A DNA stretch of 64,000 nucleotides from Pseudomonas sp. G.S.17 (GTDB lineage: Bacteria; Pseudomonadota; Gammaproteobacteria; Pseudomonadales; Pseudomonadaceae), in NCBI RefSeq assembly GCF_038096165.1, contig NZ_CP151076.1, positions 3,655,501-3,719,500 of the forward strand, written 5' to 3'. The notes under the pieces are model-generated. The model was not told the DNA's origin. It saw nothing but the letters and a program-made list of their open reading frames with translations, and ran no database searches. Numbering within the stretch: position 1 is the stretch's first letter; each line of letters begins with the position of its first letter. Of this stretch, positions 34,743-43,106 are shown piece after piece. The position numbers were made by a program, and so were the translations under genes.

Positions 34743-35261
34743 TTACGGAGCAGCCGTGCCCAACAACTGTTCGCGCAGATTGGAATTGCGGCTGTCAGCG
34801 GCCAGCCAGATATCGAAGAAAGCCTTGGCAAACGCCGGATCCCGCACGACCTGATGCAGCCTGTCGCCAACGTAAAAGCGTGCCTCCTGACCGGGCACAT
34901 TCACGCCGACGATCCTAGTACCCTCCTGCACATCGACAAACGCTCGCTGCATCTGCTCTCGCCAGATAACCAGCTGCGCAGGGCTGACCTGCGCGCCAGA
35001 CGTGCGCTTGATCTCATCGATGCTGGCGTCCACCAGATCCTCGCGGGAAATGGAACGGTGATACGTCAGCTCCAGGGCGAATGGCTTGTCGGTCTGCAGA
35101 GGCTTGTCGGTGCTCCACATCCGCGCGGTGTAGATCCTGAAGCCGAACATGCGAAACTCACCGCTGCCGACCACTTGCGCATTGGGCAACGCATCCTGCC
35201 AGCCTGCCGCCAGGCTCGTGCCGCTCAACAACCAGACTAACCACAACCATGGTCGCGTCAT
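34743..35261 (-). CDS. Exported chalcone-isomerase-like protein
   Basis: About 172 residues with a signal peptide (MTRPWLWLVWLLSGTSLAAG). The chalcone-isomerase-like fold pattern is visible in VVGSGEFRMFGFRIYTARMWS, then ALELTYHRSISREDLVDASIDEIKR and AFAKAFFDIWLAADSRNSNLREQLLG. In bacteria these are periplasmic, probably ligand-binding proteins rather than flavonoid enzymes. The next gene, 45 bp downstream, is the DUF3833 lipoprotein, likely its partner. Confidence 0.82.
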   Translation of the reverse strand: MTRPWLWLVWLLSGTSLAAGWQDALPNAQVVGSGEFRMFGFRIYTARMWSTDKPLQTDKPFALELTYHRSISREDLVDASIDEIKRTSGAQVSPAQLVIWREQMQRAFVDVQEGTRIVGVNVPGQEARFYVGDRLHQVVRDPAFAKAFFDIWLAADSRNSNLREQLLGTAAP

Positions 35262-35420
35262 GTAAGGCCTCACTGACAGCTGCAACATAAAAACGGCGCA
35301 CAAAAAAAGGCCAGTAACGCGGTGCAAGGCCAAGAGACCACTACAACACCTTGCTACCGACCCAGAAGATTAAAACCTATACGACAAATAGCCTCTTGTA
35401 CAACATTAAGTGAAGTTTAT

Positions 35421-35575
35421 TCAAACACTCGATTGCCCAGCAAAGACCGGCTCACCCAGATTGAGCATCAAGCGGTTGGCCCAGGCGAAGATTGAAATAG
35501 CGTGAATCAGATCCAGCACCTTGCCGTCATTCAAGCCTTGATCCTGCAATGGCTGATTGGTGCGCGCTCTCAGAG
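35421..35575 (-). pseudogene. C-terminal relic of an AhpD/CMD-like peroxidase-related gene
   Basis: The last 45 or so codons read QPLQDQGLNDGKVLDLIHAI, then SIFAWANRLMLNLGEPVFAGQ, matching the C-terminal helix pair of peroxidase-related CMD-domain enzymes. Upstream, in the same open frame to 35687, the translation (Arg/Ser-rich) does not resemble the family, and the CxxC active-site part is absent. A deletion relic is most likely. Confidence 0.6.
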
Positions 35576-35769
35576 CTCGGGAGCAAGGGTCAGATCGATG
35601 GCGAGGTCGGGTGTCCTTCCTTGAAGATCGAAATGAAGAGTCCGTTCTCCTCCGGACAACCTGAAACAGGACGAGAAACGCCAGCAAAGCCTAACCATAG
35701 TTTCGATCAGCGTCGATGACGTTTGACAGCCGCCGTCCTGCGCCAGGCCTCAAGGGCGCGCTGCGGCGC

Positions 35770-36303
35770 TCAATCCACGGAAATATTCACCGAAGTTTCC
35801 GGCTTCGCTGCCGCAGGCTTCTTGGGCAGCGTGATATTCAGCACGCCCCTGCTGAAATGCGCCTGAATATGCTCGGCATCCACACCTGTGGGCAGGCTGA
35901 AGGTTCTTTCGAACTGCCCATAACGGCGTTCTGTCAGGTGATAGTTGGCGGATGAGTCCGACTTTTCCTCGCGCTTTTCGCCCTTGATCCGCAGATTGCC
36001 GTCGATGACCTTGACGGTCAGGCTCTGCTCGTCCGCGCCGGGCACTTCAGCGGCGATTTCGTAGGTGGTTGCGGTTTCCCGAATATCCACGGCAGGCGCC
36101 TGGACGCCGGAAAACTCCCCTGACCAGAACGGCTGCACATCAAACCGGCCGCTGCGGGAAAGGATTGAAGGCAGGCTATTGAATTCGTTCAGCAGATGGT
36201 CGAACTGCTGACGAATGCGGTCCAGCGGATGCCAGTTGCCGGGGCGGGTCGCCGGCTTTTTTTCATCTTCAGGCGTCGGAGTTTTTTGCTCGGAATCATT
36301 CAT
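35770..36303 (-). CDS. Hsp20 / small heat-shock protein
   Basis: 177 residues with the alpha-crystallin domain from about residue 65 (VDIRETATTYEIAAEVPGADEQSLTVKVIDGNLRIKGEKREE broken into pieces: AAEVPGADEQSL, GNLRIKGEKREE) to HFSRGVLNITLPKKPAA, including the typical G-V-L-x-I/V motif GVLNITLP. The N-terminal part has WHPLDRIRQQFDHLLNEF. It holds unfolded proteins in soluble oligomers. No ROSE-type thermosensor was evident upstream. Confidence 0.9.
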   Translation of the reverse strand: MNDSEQKTPTPEDEKKPATRPGNWHPLDRIRQQFDHLLNEFNSLPSILSRSGRFDVQPFWSGEFSGVQAPAVDIRETATTYEIAAEVPGADEQSLTVKVIDGNLRIKGEKREEKSDSSANYHLTERRYGQFERTFSLPTGVDAEHIQAHFSRGVLNITLPKKPAAAKPETSVNISVD

Positions 36304-36437
36304 GGCACATGTCCTCCACAGAACAGCTGACGGGTACGCAAACCTGATTCTAGTACATGGCCAATTCGAGGGAGGCAGCAGCGATGCGGAGGGTAATCGA
36401 CGGTTCGAGATTGCTTAACAAACACCCATAAAAAAAG

Positions 36438-36460
36438 CTCCCGGATATTCTCCGGGAGCA
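36438..36460 (-). terminator. Intrinsic terminator
   Basis: GCTCCCGGA-TATTC-TCCGGGAGC has perfect 9-bp arms; on the minus strand it is followed by a T-run (plus-strand A-run at 36431-36437), ending transcription of the gene at 36507-36830. Confidence 0.88.
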
Positions 36461-36506
36461 AGAAGCGAAACAACTCATTATTAATCGTTATAGGTATAAC
36501 TGTTTA

Positions 36507-36830
36507 TCAGTAGAGACGATCAACAACACGGACGTCGGACTGTTGTTGTGTGGCGATCCATTCATTCTTCAGGGTTTGCAGAACCCGGTTCATGAACACT
36601 TTGTCGGCGGCGGCTTTCTTGCCAACGTAGCCATGGCCGCGACGGTAGGTCCGCAGACGGGCCCGCATTTCCGGGTGGCTCTTGCCGAATTCGTTTTCCT
36701 GGCAAGTCAGCGGATCGACATGAACATCGCCTTCGTCGCTGATCCACAATACATGGCTGTCCAGACTGTCTTTGCGCGCGGCGAACAATTGGGCCAGTTC
36801 ATCAATAGTAGGTTGTTTGTTCAAATTCAT
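36507..36830 (-). CDS. Conserved small hypothetical protein
   Basis: 107 residues starting MNLNKQPTIDELAQLFAARKDSL. No signal or membrane segment. The sequence is polar and charged, with WISDEGDVHVDPLTC, then RLRTYRRGHGYVGKKAAADKVFMNRVL. A clear own terminator follows and an inverted repeat ATTAG-TTAG-CTAAT lies 36 bp upstream of the start, so it is a real, independently regulated gene. I do not recognise the family. Confidence 0.75.
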   Translation of the reverse strand: MNLNKQPTIDELAQLFAARKDSLDSHVLWISDEGDVHVDPLTCQENEFGKSHPEMRARLRTYRRGHGYVGKKAAADKVFMNRVLQTLKNEWIATQQQSDVRVVDRLY

Positions 36831-37387
36831 TTGAATGCTCCTTGACCGCTCGTCAACCGGGTTTAATTAGTTAGCTAATACACATGATTAATCGGCCAGT
36901 GGATTTGTGTCGCTGCACCTGCATGACATTCGCTATCAGACAACTTGCAGATCCGGCCCATGAATAGATGCGTGTAGCCTTGATAAAACACTGCTGCGCA
37001 AGAGCACCACAACGAGAGGAGAAGTTGCGAAAAGTCTTGATTCAAAAGGCTATTACAGCGCTGACAACTAACAATTGACTGTCAACCACAAGCCTCATGA
37101 GGACGTTTCGCCAGCATCTCGAATCCGGTCAGGGATCATGCCAGGTCAGCTTCATCAATCTGCCTTGTGGGCAGCACACATCCGGGAACATCACGACGGC
37201 TCGTCGTGCATGTCAGAACACCCTTTTACCGCTCTCCCGATCAGGGAGACAGCTGCATAATGCAAGGCGAAGGGGGAAGCGTCAACCGTTATGTAGTGAT
37301 TTTTTCAGAGCACTACATGTTTTTATTCTGACCGCCCGGTCACCCGTTTCCCGGCCTGGCGCACCATGCTGTGCCACCGGACTGCCC
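36831..37387. other. 557-bp intergenic region
   Basis: ATTAG-TTAG-CTAAT at 36866-36879 is a possible operator for the gene at 36830. ATGTAGTG (37291-37298) pairs with CACTACAT (37311-37318), followed on the plus strand by TGTTTTTATT, a weak hairpin with a T-run. Open frames of about 60-100 codons here have no recognisable features. No further structure seen. Confidence 0.5.
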
Positions 37388-39343
37388 TCAGAGAGCCGTC
37401 GGTGAGCTCTCGAGCATCTTGCGGACTTTCTCCAGCAGCGCGTTCAATTTGAACGGCTTGATGACCATATCCATGCGTTCGCCGAGGAAACGTTGACGGT
37501 TTACCGCGTTTTCCGCGTAACCGGTCATGAACAGCACTGGCAGGTTTTCCCGCCATACCCGTGCGCGGTCGGCCAGTTCCCGGCCGTTCATGTGTGGCAG
37601 GCCAACGTCGGACAGCAACAGATCCACCGAAGGATCGTTCTCGAGAATATCCAGAGCGGTGGCGACGTCTGCGGCCTGCGTGCAGCGGTAACCGTTGTCC
37701 ACCAGCAGCTCGCTGACGAACATTCGCACCGATGCCGTGTCCTCGACGATGAGAATATGCTCCCCGGTACCCGGCTGGACCGGCATTCCGGGTTCCGCTT
37801 GTGCAGGCAGGACGTCGATGGCTGCCGGAATCATCAGCGTCACTTCGGTGCCATGCCCGGCAACGCTGCGAATCAGTACGTCACCACCGGACTGCCTGGC
37901 GAAGCCGTAGATGGTCGAAAGCCCGAGCCCGGTGCCTTCGCCAATGGGTTTGGTGGTGAAGAATGGATCGAATACCTTATCGATCACGCTGTGATCGATG
38001 CCGATGCCGTCATCCTTGACCGACAACGCGATATACGCCCCGTCAGCCACACGCTGATCGCCTTTGGAGTGCGCAGCAAAGGTCGTGACGCGCACGTTGC
38101 CGCCGCCGGGAAGGGCATCCCGCGCGTTGATGACAAGATTGAGTATCGCGCTTTCCAGCTGGCTGGAATCCACCAACGCTACGGCTGATTTTGAGGTCAG
38201 GTCCAGGGTCAGCGTGATGCGCTTGCCGATGGTGCGACTGAGCAAATCTTCCAGGGAACGGATGTGCTCGTTGACATCGATCGGCCGGGCATCCAGTGGC
38301 TGCTGGCGAGCAAACGCCAACAATCGATGGGTCAAGGCCGCGGCGCTCATGGCCGAAGCCAGGGCCGCGTCGGCATAGCGCGCGACCCGTTCCGGACGAT
38401 TTTCAGCGGTGCGTTTTTTGATCAGCTCGATGCCGGTGATGATCCCGGTCAGCAAGTTGTTGAAATCGTGGGCAATGCCGCCGGTTAGCTTGCCGATGGC
38501 ATCCATCTTCTGCGCCTGCAACAGCTGTGCTTCGGTGCGTGCGCGCTCGGCGACTTCATGGGCCAGCCGCGTGTTGACACTGTCGAGCTGGCGCAGATGC
38601 GATTGCTCACGCTGACGATGCTCGGTGACATCCTCGACGAAAACCAGACTCAGTTCCGGCGTGCGGTACGGAGAAATCTGCCACTCGGTTTCCCGGACTT
38701 CGCCTTTGACCGACATCAACAGCGTGCCTCTCCAGCGCTCTCCCGCCAGCAGTCCGGCGCGCAGTTGCTGAATGATGTCGTCCTGATCTGCCGCCAGGGA
38801 GTCGAGCATCGTGTGCTGGGAAATACTTTTCTGAATCAGCTGGGCGAACGCGTGGTTGCACTCATGCACTTTGAGGTCGGCGTCCATCACCGCAATCGGC
38901 GCGGAAATGTTGACGAAGATTTCCCGAAACCGTGCCTCGCTCTCGCGCAGGGCGTATTCGGTGTCGCGCACTCGCAACAGCGTGCGCAGGGTTGCCAGCA
39001 AAACATCGGCATCCACCGGATGCACCAGATAGGCATCCGCACCGGCTTCAAGACCGGTGACGATATCGGCCGTCTGGATCGAGGCCGCCGACACATGTAC
39101 AACCGGCAACAGCGCCGTGCGCGGCTCAGAGCGCAGCAGGCGCACGATGTCAAAACCGCTCATGTCCGGAAGGTTGACGTCGAGAATCAGCGCATCCGGC
39201 GCTTCAGAAGCAATCAGCGCCAGGCCTTCATTGCCGGTGCCGGCCTCAAGCACGACAAAGTCATGAAGCTCCATGCGCCTCCGCAAGGCATAGCGCGTGG
39301 CGGCGTTGTCATCGACGATCAACAGCCGGATTTCACGCCTCAT
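37388..39343 (-). CDS. Hybrid histidine kinase of stressosome operon (REC-PAS-HisKA-HATPase-REC)
   Basis: About 651 residues, soluble. Receiver 1 has the phospho-Asp in ALILDVNLPDMSGF (Asp55). A PAS domain follows (REIFVNISAPIAVMDADLKV). The HisKA box is GGIAHDFNNLLTGI; HATPase boxes are NLVINARDALPGGG, KDDGIGI and GTGLGLSTIYGF. Receiver 2 ends the protein (LLLSDVGLPHMNG, then FMTGYAEN and IKPF). No output domain is present. The start at 39343 overlaps the preceding kinase gene by 11 bp. As the last gene of the stressosome operon it could receive phosphate from the upstream kinase and act as a hub. Confidence 0.88.
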   Translation of the reverse strand: MRREIRLLIVDDNAATRYALRRRMELHDFVVLEAGTGNEGLALIASEAPDALILDVNLPDMSGFDIVRLLRSEPRTALLPVVHVSAASIQTADIVTGLEAGADAYLVHPVDADVLLATLRTLLRVRDTEYALRESEARFREIFVNISAPIAVMDADLKVHECNHAFAQLIQKSISQHTMLDSLAADQDDIIQQLRAGLLAGERWRGTLLMSVKGEVRETEWQISPYRTPELSLVFVEDVTEHRQREQSHLRQLDSVNTRLAHEVAERARTEAQLLQAQKMDAIGKLTGGIAHDFNNLLTGIITGIELIKKRTAENRPERVARYADAALASAMSAAALTHRLLAFARQQPLDARPIDVNEHIRSLEDLLSRTIGKRITLTLDLTSKSAVALVDSSQLESAILNLVINARDALPGGGNVRVTTFAAHSKGDQRVADGAYIALSVKDDGIGIDHSVIDKVFDPFFTTKPIGEGTGLGLSTIYGFARQSGGDVLIRSVAGHGTEVTLMIPAAIDVLPAQAEPGMPVQPGTGEHILIVEDTASVRMFVSELLVDNGYRCTQAADVATALDILENDPSVDLLLSDVGLPHMNGRELADRARVWRENLPVLFMTGYAENAVNRQRFLGERMDMVIKPFKLNALLEKVRKMLESSPTAL

Positions 39344-40208
39344 CGGCAGGCTCCCCGGCAATTGCCAGCGGAATGATGATGAAGAAGGTCGAGCCGACGC
39401 CAGGCTTGCTCTGTACCCCTACCCGCCCGCCCAACAGCTCGGCGAAGCGTCTGCACAGCGACAATCCAAGGCCGGTGCCGCGCCATCGCTTTTGCAGCGG
39501 CGAGTCGATCTGCGAGAAATCCTCGAACAGCTCACCAAGCATTTCTTCCGGGATACCCACGCCGGTATCGGTGACGGCGAAACGCACTTCGTGATCATTT
39601 TCCAGGCGAGCCGAGACCCGAACCTCACCGCGCTGGGTGAACTTCAGGGAGTTGGAGATAAAGTTACGCAGGATCTGCCCGAGTTTTTTGTCATCGGTGA
39701 ACAACCGTGGCAAGCCAATGGGCTCTTCGAAAATCAGGTCCACCGAAGACATATTGACGATCGGGCGGAACATGCCGCGCAAGGCTGCAAACAAGTCAAA
39801 CATGTCGAACCAGGCCGGGGAAATGGTGATGCGTCCGGCCTCGATCTTGGCCAGATCCAGCAGATCATCGACCATGTCGGACAGCTCACGTGCGGCAGTG
39901 CTGATAAACGCAACCTGCCGATGCTGCTCGGTGGCCAACGGCCCATCGATTTCATCGGTGAGCAGGCTGGAAATACTCAGGATCGAACCCAGAGGCGTGC
40001 GGAATTCGTGGCTCATGTAGGACAGGAAGCGGCTTTTCAGATCCGAAGCCTGGCGCAGTTCATTGGCCTGATTGTCCAGTTCGGCATACAACGCGAGCAC
40101 GCCCTGATTGGTTTCATCGAGTTCGGTGCGCAAGGCATCGGCTTCAGCCTGCACGCGGGCCAGCTCAAGAGCGAGGGCATTCGAGTCGGCGGGGGTTGAC
40201 TCAGGCAT
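39333..40208 (-). CDS. Histidine kinase of stressosome operon
   Basis: About 291 residues, soluble. An N-terminal coiled coil (ELARVQAEADALRTELDET, NQGVLALYAELDNQANEL) leads to the HisKA box SRFLSYMSHEFRTPLGSI and HATPase boxes NFISNSLKFTQ, VTDTGVGI and GTGLGLSLC. There is no sensor domain, so input must come from a partner protein, most simply RsbT or the RsbT-PP2C fusion encoded just upstream. The start overlaps the stop of that fusion gene by 8 bp, and its end overlaps the hybrid kinase. Confidence 0.87.
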   Translation of the reverse strand: MPESTPADSNALALELARVQAEADALRTELDETNQGVLALYAELDNQANELRQASDLKSRFLSYMSHEFRTPLGSILSISSLLTDEIDGPLATEQHRQVAFISTAARELSDMVDDLLDLAKIEAGRITISPAWFDMFDLFAALRGMFRPIVNMSSVDLIFEEPIGLPRLFTDDKKLGQILRNFISNSLKFTQRGEVRVSARLENDHEVRFAVTDTGVGIPEEMLGELFEDFSQIDSPLQKRWRGTGLGLSLCRRFAELLGGRVGVQSKPGVGSTFFIIIPLAIAGEPADEA

Positions 40209-41217
40209 TTGCAGTCTCCAGGGCAATCACTAAAACAGTCACATCATCACGACCCCGGCAAAAATCGCGATGCAGCACTGCCGCGATGACCGCCGGATGG
40301 CGGAACGCCAACCCGGCATACTCGCGCAGATCCCAACGTGATTGCAGTCCGTCGCTGTACATGATCAACAATTGGCCACCGATCTGAGGGAAGTCGAACG
40401 TCTGGGCCTTGCGAAATTGCAGCCCTACGATACCCGGATGAGAAGCCAGGCCGCGAGGTCGCTCTGCGCCGATCAACGTACCGCCAATATTGCCGATACC
40501 GACGAATCGCAATGAATCGCCGACACCGTCAAATTGCGCAACAGCAACGGCGCCGCCTCGGGTGCCGCGCATGGCGTCGTGCATTTCTTCTAATGTGAAC
40601 ACTGGAGAGGCAAAAGGTTGTCTGGCAAATGCATTTTCCCCTGCCCGTGCCGCAAGCTCCGCGTCTTCGCCATGGCCCAGGCCGTCAATCATCAAGACGC
40701 TGATCCAGCCCTCCTTGATCGCAACTGACCAGACATCGCCGCAGGCCGGGTCGCCACCCAGCGAATGCTGGCTGACGCCGAACCTGACGTCGCTGATCGA
40801 TTGTCCACGGGGAAAGAACCGCGCCAGCACCACCGAGCCACGCGCGTCGGAATGGACATCGAAGACATCCGCCTGACGGGAAATCGCGCCCAGCCCGATG
40901 CCTTGGGTACCACGGGTGGAAAACCCGTCCGTCAGGCAATCATGCACATCGAAGCCAGGGCCACGGTCGACTGCAATCACCTCGATGCCTTGCAAGGAAG
41001 GCGAGCGGAACGTGCGCAAGTGCAGCTCGCCGCGCGTCGCATGCTTGAGCAGATTGCTGGCCAGCTCGGTGGTCACCAATGCCGCGCGACCGGCATCGGC
41101 TTCGCAGAAATCCAGCGCCTCGGCCAATTGCTGAACCGTGCGCCTGGCGTGTCCAACCTGGCTGCTGTCTTCGATCAACAACACCTGCGTCAGGGTGCTG
41201 CGCAGCATCATACCCAT
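40201..41217 (-). CDS. Switch-kinase/PP2C fusion (RsbT/W-like ATPase + SpoIIE/RsbX-like phosphatase)
   Basis: 338 residues in two domains. Residues about 10-135 are a GHKL anti-sigma-type ATPase (VTTELASNLLKHAT, VDRGPGF, GTQGIGLGAISR). Residues about 145-335 are a PP2C/SpoIIE phosphatase (GGDPACGDVWSV, LMIDGLGHGEDAELAA, LLIMYSDGLQSRWDL, RGRDDVTVLVI) with metal-binding Asp. In stressosomes RsbX dephosphorylates RsbR/RsbS. The start at 41217 overlaps rsbT by 10 bp; 41211 and 41208 are also possible. Confidence 0.87.
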   Translation of the reverse strand: MGMMLRSTLTQVLLIEDSSQVGHARRTVQQLAEALDFCEADAGRAALVTTELASNLLKHATRGELHLRTFRSPSLQGIEVIAVDRGPGFDVHDCLTDGFSTRGTQGIGLGAISRQADVFDVHSDARGSVVLARFFPRGQSISDVRFGVSQHSLGGDPACGDVWSVAIKEGWISVLMIDGLGHGEDAELAARAGENAFARQPFASPVFTLEEMHDAMRGTRGGAVAVAQFDGVGDSLRFVGIGNIGGTLIGAERPRGLASHPGIVGLQFRKAQTFDFPQIGGQLLIMYSDGLQSRWDLREYAGLAFRHPAVIAAVLHRDFCRGRDDVTVLVIALETANA

Positions 41218-41612
41218 CGGGTAATCATCACCCGAGTGCCCGCGCCGGGCGCGGTGTCCAGTTCAAACTCGTCCACCAGACGCTTGGCGCCGGTCAGGCC
41301 CAGGCCCATGCCTTTGCCGGATGTCCAGCCATCGGTCATGGCCATTTTGAGATCAGCGATGCCTGGGCCTTCGTCGCGGAACGTGATGCGCAAGCCGGTA
41401 CGCAGATTGTCATCGAGGATTTGCCAGTCCATATGCCCGCCTCCGCCGTACACCATAGTGTTGCGGGCGAGCTCACTGACCGCCGTGACCATTTTGGTCA
41501 GGTCGATCAGGCGCATTCCGCACTCCTGGGCGAGCCTGCGCGCCGTCTGGCGCGCCAATACGACATCTTGTTCGATCAGCACGGGTTGGGAACCCTCGCT
41601 TCGCACGGTCAT
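41208..41612 (-). CDS. rsbT: RsbT-like serine/threonine switch kinase
   Basis: 134 residues, a single GHKL ATPase domain as in B. subtilis RsbT. The N box is MVTAVSELARNTMVYGGGG, the G1 box RDEGPGIADL, and the G2 box GKGMGLGLTGAKRLVD. RsbT phosphorylates RsbR and RsbS within the stressosome, is then released and activates a downstream partner. Its ATG overlaps the rsbS stop (ATGA). With no RsbU-type gene nearby, released RsbT may act on the fusion phosphatase or the histidine kinase. Confidence 0.9.
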   Translation of the reverse strand: MTVRSEGSQPVLIEQDVVLARQTARRLAQECGMRLIDLTKMVTAVSELARNTMVYGGGGHMDWQILDDNLRTGLRITFRDEGPGIADLKMAMTDGWTSGKGMGLGLTGAKRLVDEFELDTAPGAGTRVMITRWV

Positions 41613-41971
41613 TGGGCATGCGCTCGCTCGTGCAGCAACTTCATGCCACGCTCGACATTGAGCGCGGTGCTGACGCCGGGCAAGGTCATGCCCAGTTCGA
41701 CCAGTGTGATCGCCACGGCAGGCTGCATGCCGACCAGCACGGTTTCGGCGTCCATGATCCGCGACAGGCCGGAAATCGTGCCGATCATGCGTCCGACGAA
41801 CGAATCGACAATATCCAGCGCCGAAATATCGATGAGCACACCACGCGCGGAAGTCTTGCTAATGAGTTCGGAGAGGTCATCCTGCAGGTTCAGGGCGAGC
41901 TGATCATGCATGTCCACTTGAATCGTGACGAGCAGGTAAGCGCCCATCTGCAGAATCGGAATACGTTCCAT
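41609..41971 (-). CDS. rsbS: RsbS-like STAS-domain stressosome scaffold
   Basis: 120 residues, one STAS domain. It begins IPILQMGAYLLVTIQVDMHD, very like RsbS, and carries the phosphorylatable Ser57 in SALDIVDSFVGRMIG, equivalent to B. subtilis Ser59. A conserved VLVGMQPAVAITLVELG helix follows. RsbS co-assembles with RsbR into the large stressosome core that holds RsbT. It starts 4 bp after the rsbR stop. Confidence 0.9.
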   Translation of the reverse strand: MERIPILQMGAYLLVTIQVDMHDQLALNLQDDLSELISKTSARGVLIDISALDIVDSFVGRMIGTISGLSRIMDAETVLVGMQPAVAITLVELGMTLPGVSTALNVERGMKLLHERAHAQ

Positions 41972-41975
41972 GGGC

Positions 41976-42827
41976 CTACACCGCCTTGGTGACGGTCAAA
42001 CCCAGACGACGCAGGGCCAGCGCCAGGGCGTCGGCAAGATTGGCCTTGGTGACCACGCCTTGCAGATCCAGACCCAGGTGCACGATGGTCTGCGCGATTT
42101 GCGGGCGCACGCCGCTGATGATGCAGTCAGCACCCATCAAGCGAATGGCAGTCACTGTTTTCAACAGGTGCTGGGCAACCAGGGTATCAACGGTTGGCAC
42201 GCCGGTAATGTCGATAATGGCAATCTCGGAGCCGGTGTCGACAATCCGTTGCAGCAGCGATTCCATGACCACTTGGGTACGTTGTGAATCCAGAGTGCCG
42301 ATCATCGGCAGTGCCAGCACGCCATCCCACAGTTTCACCACGGGCGTGGACAGCTCAAGCAGTTCTTCCTGCTGGCGCTTGATCACCGCTTCCCGGGATT
42401 TCTGGAAAGTACGAATGGTGTGCATGCCCAAGGCATCCAGCAGCTCGGACATTTCCAGAACCTGCTCGGCAAGCAGCGTCGGGCTGTCTTCGTATTCGCT
42501 TTGCAGCATCGCGAACAACGGGCCTTTTAACGAGAAAATAAAGCTGGCGGTCTGTTGCGAATCCTGGCCGCTAAGGGCGCGACTGTGGGAGAGTTTTTCC
42601 AGGAACAGACGAATATCATCCCAGTCGCTGCCACCCAGCGACTGATGGCTGCCCTTCTCTGCCACGGAAATCACCAGACGCAGAAAGTCACCCGCCTGCA
42701 ACCTCAGATCTTCTTCCTTGATATTGCGCGTCGCGCCACTCGCTTCCAGGCTGGCAAGCCATTTGGAGGTCAGCCCGGCCTGGGATTTTTTCAGTGCTTC
42801 AACGGTACGCTGCTGCAGTGCTGCCAT
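41976..42827 (-). CDS. rsbR: RsbR-like stressosome sensor
   Basis: About 283 residues. A helical N-terminal sensory domain (1-150; SKWLASLEASGAT, LEKLSHSRALSGQDSQQTAS) precedes a STAS domain. The STAS phosphosites match RsbR: Thr215 in GVPTVDTLVAQH (B. subtilis Thr171) and Ser238 in DCIISGVRPQIAQT (Thr205, here Ser). The ATG at 42827 has AGGAG 9 bp upstream; a GTG at 42860 precedes that site. No heme or flavin motif is obvious, so the signal is unknown. First gene of the operon, behind an AT-rich 280-bp upstream region. Confidence 0.88.
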   Translation of the reverse strand: MAALQQRTVEALKKSQAGLTSKWLASLEASGATRNIKEEDLRLQAGDFLRLVISVAEKGSHQSLGGSDWDDIRLFLEKLSHSRALSGQDSQQTASFIFSLKGPLFAMLQSEYEDSPTLLAEQVLEMSELLDALGMHTIRTFQKSREAVIKRQQEELLELSTPVVKLWDGVLALPMIGTLDSQRTQVVMESLLQRIVDTGSEIAIIDITGVPTVDTLVAQHLLKTVTAIRLMGADCIISGVRPQIAQTIVHLGLDLQGVVTKANLADALALALRRLGLTVTKAV

Positions 42828-43106
42828 GTTCTTGAACTCCTGGAACAGTGCGGTCTTCACAGCAGAGCTGGAAGAAAAACGAAATAGTGGCTTTTTGACG
42901 AAAAAACAGTCGTTGCGCGGAATTCTCTACACATTGCGGCTAATTGCAAGTATGACAGCGAGGCTGCACGTGGCATTCAAGACACTTTTAAAATAACTAA
43001 AGTTCAAATAAACACATTTTAATCAATCCATTTGGATAGATTACGCTAAATATCAGCAGCATGTTCAATTCAAACAATTATGTGTCGGTGCTTGTTCTGG
43101 ACCACG
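42828..43106 (-). promoter_or_regulatory. AT-rich upstream region of the stressosome operon
   Basis: This gap is much richer in A+T than the flanks (for example TTTTAAAATAACTAAAGTTC around 42985-43010) and contains ATCCA-TT-TGGAT at 43025-43036. It must hold the operon promoter. No unequivocal -35/-10 pair was assigned. Confidence 0.4.

Noticed and set aside
37075..37405. Small open frames in the 36.8-37.4 kb gap
   Set aside because: They overlap each other in different frames and show no recognisable features.
37388..42860. A sigma-B-type sigma factor or anti-sigma pair near the stressosome genes
   Set aside because: All neighbouring frames on both strands were considered; only kinases, a LysR gene and an MFS gene are present.
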